Origin: Omphalotus guepiniiformis
Lineage: Eukaryota > Basidiomycota > Agaricomycetes > Agaricales > Omphalotaceae
Length of the DNA: 64,000 bases
Direction: 5' to 3'
Assembly (NCBI GenBank): GCA_028554645.1
Contig: JAQOOI010000019.1
Span: 496,001 to 560,000, forward strand
The translations under genes and the position numbers were made by a program. Each line of letters starts with the position of its first letter. Position 1 is the first letter of the stretch. Positions 56,903-64,000 of this stretch are shown one piece after another. The notes beneath the pieces were generated by a model. It worked only from the letters and a program-made list of their open reading frames with translations. It did no database searches and was not told where the DNA came from.

Positions 56903-58991
56903 CAACCAGATTCTACTGGTACCCCATCTTTTAGAGCGGCCCAAGAAACTCTTGAAGAGATCTCAGTCCACCATCTCCAGAAGCAAAGTTTGAGCAAAGT
57001 AGTCGAGATCAATATCAACATGAGGTATATGCCACAAACGGATGAGACTGACGTACCTTTGTACGTTGGGGCCTTTACTAAACATCAGGTCGCTACCTGC
57101 CTTCTTGAGCATCTCACCACAGGGAAGATGATACAAGTCGGCGAGAGTGAGCTCCTGCAGATACAGTAACTTTTATGTGAGCAGTAGTACGATAAAACGG
57201 GGTTTCATCGTCCTTACATCACCAGCAATGTACTTATGCTTGCTTAAGATGACCTCGTAGGCGTCTAGATTCAGTGAGAGGGCTGAAATAGACGAATCAA
57301 AGACATCTTGATCAGAGGCTAGGCCTCGACAGCTATAAAGATCAGACCATCGGTATTCCTGTCCGGTTTATATACTCACCCCTTGATGACCCGTTCGTAC
57401 ACAGCTCGATATGCATGAGGCTCAAAGTTGAATACCTCTGTAAAGATAGCTTGATCGAACAGCGCTACAGCTTGAGGGTCATATGATGGAGGAACGAGCT
57501 GAACTCCTTGCGAAGAATACTTTGAAGCGAGATACCGGCAAATTGCGCGCGATTCATATAAAACGAATCCATCATCGTCCTAGAGGCAAACCATACCGGA
57601 CCAATTAGAAGATTCCAGTATAACGCTTAAGAAGAAAATAGAAGCCCCCACGATGTATGGAACACGTCCGAAAGGTTGGTTTGCGAGATGCTCTTCAGAC
57701 TTGTGCTTATCCGACGTAATATCGATGGAGAAGAACTCGTACGGAATCTGCTTCTCGTGCAACACCACGGCGACACGTAAAGTGCTAGGAGAGAGCGAGT
57801 GTCCGTAGAGTTTCAAAACCTTCGTTGAGAAAGGCTGGACACTGGAAGTATCCGCATGAATATCAATCGGTTGAACGAAAGAATCAGGGATAATACCCGG
57901 GCAAAATAACATGTCGGAGTCCAGTGCGCCTAATGATGGCAGGTTTAGTGAATCGAACGTACTGATGGGTGGTAACAGCAATCCATTGAGCTCAAAAGAG
58001 TCGAGGGGTGGCAGGATATCAAGATCCTTTGGCGAATCAAGCCACATAAACTCATTCATATCGAGATAAGGAATCTGGGATGTTTGAGGAGAGTTAGGTT
58101 GGTCTGGTAACGATAGTGACGGAGGAGTTGCTGGAGAGGCGCTTGAACTTGAAGGCGATTCACTTGAGCTGGCATCGCTTGATGAAGGTGTACACTCCGT
58201 AGTCGAATCTGTAGTTGAGACGCCGCTCCGAGTGAGACTATTATACCTAAAGAACCATCAGAAATTCAGGTGACTTGAAGAACGAGGGACTCACCGGTTC
58301 TTCGCGGCGAGGCCTGTTCTTCTGGGAAAGTAAATTTTCACGATTTTCGACCAAAGCGTTCCATATTTGTTCACGGCGTCCAAGAGAAGATTGTCCTGGT
58401 GATAAGTCAATAAAAGTACGAGTCTCACGTCTAATAGAGCTGGGAACGATACTACTTCTTCCGATGACCAGCCAGTGTGGTCTATCTTTGGATCCAAGGT
58501 ATCTTTCCACCGCTTGGAACATTCTACATAAGACGGAAGTTGGATATTTCAGGGTTCAGCGCAACGAGGTTCCGTAGAGCTCACGATCGCTGTTCCGGGT
58601 TTGTACTTCAGCTGCGACCCGAATCCACCTGCATAGCAATTCGTCGGTCATGGAGAGTGCAGGAATCCAAGAAGAGCGTACTTTGTTCCATACTTCTCAA
58701 CCGCCTTTTTCAATCGTTCGTCTTCTTCCGTTGACCAACAACCCCTCGCAGTCTCACATGGCGCCATTTTCGCAAACCAGCGTTTTCGACAGTCCTTGTT
58801 CGTACGACCCGGAATATGTTTAGAAATAGCATGCCATTTGGATGGGTGAAGTCTACCAGGATCCTCTAAATCACGGTGTGAGAGATTTGAACACACTGAC
58901 AGTCAATAGACGACTCACCCTTCGCTATCGCCTCTCGTAAGAGTTCATCCTCGTGTGCAGTCCAAGCTCTTCGTTCCCTGCTGTGCAACAT
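56903..58991 (-). CDS. Three-repeat Myb protein fused in frame to a glutathione S-transferase
   Basis: The ATG at 58991 (MLHSRERRAWTAHEDELLRE) begins three Myb/SANT repeats: about residues 10-58 (WTAHEDEL...RKRWFAKM), 67-110 (CWSTEEDERLKKAVEKYGTK, QCSKRWKDTL) and 119-161 (GWSSEEDNLLLDAVNKYGTL, LAAKNRYNSL). A single long exon (about 58247-57652) then carries a Ser/Pro-rich linker and an acidic stretch rich in Asp-Ser-Leu without any stop. It continues directly into a GST thioredoxin domain at about residue 299 (TKVLKLYGHSLSPSTLRVAV, FGRVPYI then DDDGFVLYESRAICRYLASK). Later exons complete the helical C-domain and end WAALKDGVPVESG at 56903. The position where free GSTs start with Met is Lys, so no GST start codon exists at the domain edge. 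Total about 510 residues. The Myb part suggests nuclear DNA binding; the GST part resembles phi/Ure2-like transferases. Confidence 0.85.
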
Positions 58992-59652
58992 AGCCAACTA
59001 CAACGCAATGAGAGCCAAGAAATGATATAGCTTCAAGTATCGCGTGAAAGCTTTTAAAAATAACAGGCCAGACGGCCGCAGGTGTCCTGGGATAACTTGT
59101 CTATCACTCGAAGAACTTCGACTGGGTGGCTCCGACCGGTCTTCCCAGGGAAGAAGAGATGTATGCAAGCGACAATAGCTGACGAGAATCACTTTATGAG
59201 TAAAGGAGAGCGCAATAAGATTTACGCTGCCGCAAGGGCCTCGCCTTCCCAATTAATCGAACGTGGCGCGTTTGTAGAACGTTTGTTACTTCAGGCTCAT
59301 CGACCGGCTAAAGAGTTTTTGGGGGAATTGGGCTAATCTTCACATTTCCATATCGTTCGGGAGAATACATCGCAATATAAAATGGATACTCTCAGTCTGT
59401 CAGTGTCACTGTCAGATTCCTCGAAAGCGGGATCACGTGTCACTAAGAGCCGCAGTACAGCCACGACAGCCACGCCTCTGCTGCATGTTCTTCTCTCAGT
59501 TACCATCGGGGAACCGTTCGACACGCAAGATGACTGTACCCTTCCTCTTCGACTTCGACCATCTCTTTCCTACACCTACTGGAAGTCACTGAAGAGAGAA
59601 AGTTCTTCTTGGATTTCTTTTATCACTCACAGTGATCACAGTCTCTGGAGGG
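58992..59652. promoter_or_regulatory. Divergent promoter interval (Myb-GST / DUF6699)
   Basis: About 0.66 kb between divergent start codons. A plus-strand frame beginning at 59382 (MDTLSLSVSLSDSSK) overlaps the first exon of the DUF6699 gene in another frame and has no support. Presumably both promoters lie here. Confidence 0.4.
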
Positions 59653-61241
59653 ATGCATTTAGGTTGGTTTTCTGGTTCCAACGGTATGTCACCTCCTGGA
59701 TCGAACGTCTGGAAATTGGCTCGCTAATCAATATATTGAACGTAAAGGGTCAACTAGCCGCAGTCATAGCTCACGATCACGTCCTCATTCGCCTGCGATG
59801 CCATTACCAGTCATTCCTGATAACGTCGGTTCTTCGTCACAGGAGTTGAACAATGGTACGTTGATTTCATTACTGAATAGTTGATATACCTCTGATATTA
59901 TTATCTCCAGGACTTTCCCGATCTTCTTCGCGTGCAACTCTCCGTCCTCCGTCCATTGTTATTCCTCCTGTGATACCAGAATCGGGAAACTCTCCTCGGC
60001 TTTCTGCTGGGCGTGGTATGTACCCATCCTCGTACCCGGTAAACTATGTTAACTAGGTCATTTCAGCATCCCGTCTTAGTAGTCACTCCTCATCTCGGTC
60101 ACGGAGTCGCTCACCGCTGGCACCACCTTCCTCCAGGGACGATGATAGATATCAGCAAAGCTATAATCCTACGTTTATTCCATCTCGGTCCCGATCAGTT
60201 ACTCCTGAGATATTCATCCCACCTCTGGAGGACGATGTTGCACCTGTCGTCCCTGATCCCGTGCCAGTTGCAGAACACATCGCACCTGAACTGAGACCAA
60301 CAAGTTTCCCTGCCCCAGCTTGGCAGTACCCATATAATCAAGCAAATTACATACCGTTCATGTCGTACCCACCTAGGCCTTATCCATCACACGGGATGCC
60401 CTCTCCGCTTTTCAACTATTCGAGTGCGCCGTGGCATCCAGCATTGTCTCCACCTTACCCTTTTTACCCTCAATTCCCGACGACACCCGTTACTCCCCAA
60501 GTTTTTTCAATGCCATTTCAGGCTTCTACGGTGCATAATACGCCATTCCCTAACACACCTTACATTTCTGGACCCGCAACGCCTTGGATGCCGACGACGC
60601 CTTTCGGGCCAACTTCAGCTCCTGTTCGTATCAATCCTCGGTTGCAACCCGGCTCACTACGGTGGGATCTCCTTCATCCTCCAGAGGAAGCACGTTATGT
60701 CTCAGACTACGGCGCACTCAAAGCGCCTAAATTCTCTGACGAGGCGTTGACGATGGCTCCCCCCGAAAGTGGTATTCACATGAAGGTCACGAAGATCCAG
60801 ATAGCATCTTCCTCACACCCAGTCTTGGCGTATTGGATGTCAGTCTGGGGTCCTATTCCGTTACCTCACCACAAGGTGTACGACGTTCTTTCTGCTATAC
60901 ACAGATACTTGTACTGTCCTCTTACTCCTGAAGAGACGAAGTTGCTTCTTGATACCCCGCAGAATGTGGGGAATGCACAAAGGGCGAAGGAGAAGCGTGC
61001 GAAGGAAAGTATGGCTTTGGAGTGTGTGATTTTGAGTGAAGAGGGGTATAGGAGGATTGATGTTATTGGGACACATAGAGGCTTTGGAGGGCTTTCGGTG
61101 GGGAATATTAAAGGTGTTGATTCAGAGCTGCCGGAGGTGCAGGGGCAGGCAGATGGAGAGGACTCGGAGTCACCGGTAGAGGTTGAACTGGTATTGGGTT
61201 TGACGTCGGTTTTAGCGTTTGCTGATGAGAATGCTTACTAA
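59653..61241 (+). CDS. DUF6699 domain protein with Ser/Arg- and Pro-rich N-terminus
   Basis: The ATG at 59653 gives MHLGWFSGSN. Three short exons follow with Ser/Arg repeats (SRSHSSRSRPHSP, SSHSSSRSRSRSP), then one long exon beginning near 60069. Residues of the middle are rich in Pro/Tyr/Phe (YPPRPYPSHGMPSPLFNYSS and similar). The C-terminal about 200 residues carry the basidiomycete DUF6699 pattern: SLRWDLLHPPEEARY, PESGIHMKVTKIQIASSSHP, WMSVWGPIPL and VYDVLSAIHRYLYCPLTPEE. The stop is at 61239-61241 after FADENAY. About 455 residues. DUF6699 proteins are numerous in Agaricomycetes and have no known function. Divergent from the Myb-GST gene. Confidence 0.82.
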
Positions 61242-61548
61242 AAGTATCCGGGCTTGCTGCGCGTAACGAGTGTGAGGTGTGGTTGTTGGGATTGTAGTTG
61301 TAATTAGGGTTCTTGTATACCACGGGATCTTTCGATGGAATGTAAAAGTATTTGTTCAACTCACGGAGGATGTCAGGTGTTCAGGTGAGATTCTTGAAGG
61401 TGACGAACGAAAATACTTTTTGCCGTTACGGATGCCCTAGAGACTACGAATGGCACTCCGCGCAGCCTACTACTGCCGTCAGAGTTGTGTGCATATGAAG
61501 TCTTGAAGTATTTCTCAGTAGCCTTGCACCCCCCACCATAGCTCAACC
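61242..61548. other. Interval between DUF6699 and aldolase-fold genes
   Basis: About 0.3 kb, no coding signal; presumed 3' UTR and promoter. Confidence 0.4.
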
Positions 61549-62931
61549 ATGTTCCTCACAATATTCCGAGTCTACCTGGCTATAGGGCTGTATCTCACAA
61601 AATTCCATCACTGGAGCCTCTTCCCCGCAGCTCAAGCTGTGCCGCCTAGCAAAAACGTCACGGCAGCTGCGATAGATTTACTAGATGCGGGTCGTACGTC
61701 TTGAAATCTTGACGGCGGAAGAAAGCAATTCACTAGCACTCTTCACCGCAGACATTCTCCATTTCCTGGACGTCGTCGATGCTTTCGGACATGTATCTGT
61801 TCGGAACCCAGATAATTCAAGTCAATTTATAATGTGAGTGGGGGTATAGATCACACAAGACGCTGGCACGAGAGATGAACAAAACCGCCGTAAATGTACA
61901 GGACATTCGCGATAGCTCCCGCGCTCGCTACGTCGGAGAATTTAGTCACGTACGTCCCATTTACCTAGCGTCACTTGCTATCATGACATGAATCATTGAC
62001 GTTGGCCATTGGGATTGAAGGTACGAGATTTCAAACGCAACGGCGATTCAACTCACGTTCAATACTTCCGTGACTGGAGCGGCCGTACCCTCTGGATTCG
62101 TGGAAAGATTCATCCATTCGCAGGTAAGTACCGTGATATGGAATCTTCCGTGATGGGTTGGGATGTCCGTGTTTTGAGTACGATGTTTTGCGGCACATAT
62201 ATAGATCTATGAAGCGTTCCCGGATGTCATCAGTGTCGTCCATGCGCATACTCAAGAAGTCTTACCGTTCGCTGCAGCGAATGTGGGTTTGAAGGCGCAG
62301 ATGGGTCCGGTGAGTTACAGATATCCTTGATTTAATCAGAATTCTATTTATCTAATGGATAACTTGGTGTATGTTACTGTAGGCCGGATCAGTAGGGGCT
62401 TTGAATAATGGAACACCAATATTCGATATCGACACGCTTCCGACGAGTATTCTTCCTGAGGACCAGCTACATGATTTGCTCATTCGAAATGAAGCCTTGG
62501 GAGATGCTCTTGCTGGGACTTTCGAGGATGGAAGTCAAGTTGTTCTGATGAAAGGTTAGAGTATATTGTCCGACGAGAAGCCTCGAACTGATGATCCATG
62601 ATCTTAGGACACGGTATGGCCATTCGAGGATCCTCAGTCCGCGACGCCGTATTTAGGGCCTTTTATACAAAACAATCAGCCACTGTCCAATCACAAGCGA
62701 CGCTTATCGGTGCATTAGCAGCAGGAGGACAGATGCCATTGGGGCTTACACCTCGTGATGCCATGGATGCAGCGACTACGTTGGAAGGTGTATCGCTGTA
62801 CGTTTTTCCCGGTCTTTTGTTCCATTTTGAACGATTATATTGATGAATTTGACGTTAGACTCGGACGAGCTTGGGATCTCTGGACAGCGCAAGTAAATCT
62901 GAATTTTCTGTATACAAATGATTTAAAATAA
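61549..62931 (+). CDS. Secreted class II aldolase/adducin-family protein
   Basis: The ATG at 61549 gives MFLTIFRVYLAIGLYLTKFH, a likely signal peptide or anchor with a cleavage-like AAQA before VPPSK. The fold's zinc-binding pattern is visible: DAFGHVSVRNP, then VISVVHAHTQEVLPFAAANV (His-x-His) and the distal GHGMAIRGSSV. These His residues bind the catalytic metal in class II aldolases such as fuculose-phosphate aldolase. TILPEDQL-like and NNGTPIFDIDTLP segments fit the interior of the domain. Short introns separate six or more exons; the stop is at 62929-62931 after TNDLK. About 330 residues. Family members cleave or epimerise sugar phosphates in the cytosol, so a leader sequence here is odd. 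Substrate unknown. Confidence 0.85.
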
Positions 62932-63353
62932 GCATGGACTGTTCTGTTATCGATTGTCTTGTAAAAGTCTGATGGAATGTGTCGGAAATTCGAATTTACA
63001 TACCATCGCAGCCTTTATTGTAACTGTCGAAATTCATGGATGGTCCAGGAGAAAGTCCCTGAAAGTCCTCATTGGCTGGAAAGCCTTTTTAAGCGGAGCT
63101 TGAAGCTTAGATCGATCGGTTCCTTGATGCCGAAGAATTGCCGGAGACCGTATGGAACCTGTCGAACGACGCTCTTGTTCTTGCCTTTGTTTCGCGCGCC
63201 CACAGTGGTCTACAATCGGTTACGCGCGCCACGGAAACCAGGAGAACTAGGAGATGCTATTATTCTTTTCTAAGGAGGCTATGGATGAAGCTAGCGGTTA
63301 TATACATGGATCCATAGTAATGGGTGACCATATCACAACCCTCCAGCAGTAGA
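62932..63353. other. Interval without supported gene
   Basis: About 0.4 kb with open but unrecognisable frames. One alternative frame reads RFLDAEELPETVWNLSNDAL, which looks protein-like, but no start or splice structure supports it. Presumed promoter of the next gene. Confidence 0.35.
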
Positions 63354-64000
63354 ATGGCAACGGCAATGACTGGTGAGCAATGTTTGAAGCGTTTTTCTCT
63401 TGTATACGTATCTTGATGATTTTCTTTGGTTGACTAGGAGATTCATGGAGACCTGGTCAACCGAATCCTCTACCAATTCCTCCGAGATTCGATCCTGGAA
63501 ATATCAGAGGTTATTCACTCTCGTTCTCTTTACATATATCCGTATGCTGAATCAGATATAGGTCAAGGTGACCATAGCGCCGCCTCCAACTCATCACGAA
63601 GGCATGGCCGTAACATCGCGAATCGGATTCTCAGACCACTTCCAACTTCCCCAGAGTACAATGATACACCTCTCAGGGACACTGCTGAATCGTTCATATT
63701 TCTATGGAACGATATCAGCCGCCAGTTAAGGGAGATTGACGAATGTACGTTTTCTGTTTTTAACATATGTAGAGTTGTGTTTCTAAGTAGACGTTTGGTT
63801 TACAGCTGGCGAAGCATTCTCTTTGCCTGAACAATTCATTCCTGTTGTCCAGTTCATGGCCAACCAAGGTCTTGATCTTGCGAGAGCTCTTCCGAGTATG
63901 TGCGCCGCTTATTTCATGACATTCTTTCTGACTGACCACGCTTTTCAGGGGAAGAAAATAATTATCGAAGAATATACGAGACTCGTTATGTCCCTATTTT
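63354..64000 (+). CDS. Unknown protein, 3'-truncated by window edge
   Basis: The ATG at 63354 gives MATAMTG. Four introns with good GT-AG borders join exons reading DSWRPGQPNPLPIPPRFDPG, then RRHGRNIANRILRPLPTSPE, AESFIFLWNDISRQLREIDE, EAFSLPEQFIPVVQFMANQG and ENNYRRIYETRYVPIF at the edge. No known domain is recognised. The segment after the Pro-rich start is predicted helical. The gene continues past position 64000. Confidence 0.6.

Noticed and set aside
56903..58991. Treating Myb and GST as two adjacent genes
   Set aside because: No stop codon separates them within one exon and no Met sits at the GST domain start, so a single gene is the better reading; kept as an explicit alternative.
62977..63273. 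98-codon plus-strand frame between the aldolase-fold gene and the last gene
   Set aside because: No family resemblance, no splice context, and another frame over the same bases reads equally well.
1..64000. CRISPR arrays, IS elements, operons and Shine-Dalgarno sites
   Set aside because: Intron structure and gene content are nuclear fungal; no such prokaryotic features are present.

Overview
The window is nuclear DNA from a filamentous basidiomycete, most likely an Agaricomycete. Genes are densely packed on both strands and broken by many 45-70 bp GT-AG introns. The gene content fits: a DUF6699 protein, a lignin-decay type copper radical oxidase, a fungal Dicer, several P450s, and type-I membrane proteins of an Agaricomycete style. 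No rRNA, CRISPR array, intact transposon or prokaryotic operon was seen. Coordinates for spliced genes run from start codon to stop codon and include introns.

Region 1 (1-22.8 kb) looks like a specialised-metabolite gene cluster. It holds two tandem P450s, an aldehyde dehydrogenase, an FAD-dependent monooxygenase, an NRPS-like adenylation-carrier-reductase enzyme, an MFS exporter, a third P450 and an Old Yellow Enzyme, partly in divergent or convergent pairs. No scaffold synthase (PKS, terpene synthase) is visible, so the core may lie to the left or the substrate may be a simple carboxylic acid that the reductase turns into an aldehyde. A gap at 6.3-8.0 kb carries TTTGCAAA-rich repeats flanking a possible tiny spliced transcript.

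Region 2 (23.5-46.4 kb) has a Kip2/CENP-E-like kinesin. After it comes a mirror-image block: an NCS1 purine/cytosine permease flanked on both sides by inverted, diverged copies of a broken gene fragment and of a Cys-rich single-pass membrane protein (three paralogues, A on the left, B and C on the right). All three share a 6-nt microexon. A 67-bp-arm hairpin lies between the permease and paralogue B. A mitochondrial D-lactate dehydrogenase, a three-finger C2H2 protein and a decayed tandem-duplicated stretch (43.2-45.7 kb) follow.

Region 3 (46.4-64 kb) holds a secreted copper radical oxidase, tRNA-Lys(CUU) with a tiny intron, an MPDU1 homologue, a full Dicer, a Myb protein that reads in frame into a complete glutathione transferase, a DUF6699 protein, a secreted class II aldolase-fold protein and a 3'-truncated unknown gene. 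The Myb-GST fusion, the P450-rich cluster and the mirrored membrane-protein block are the most unusual items.
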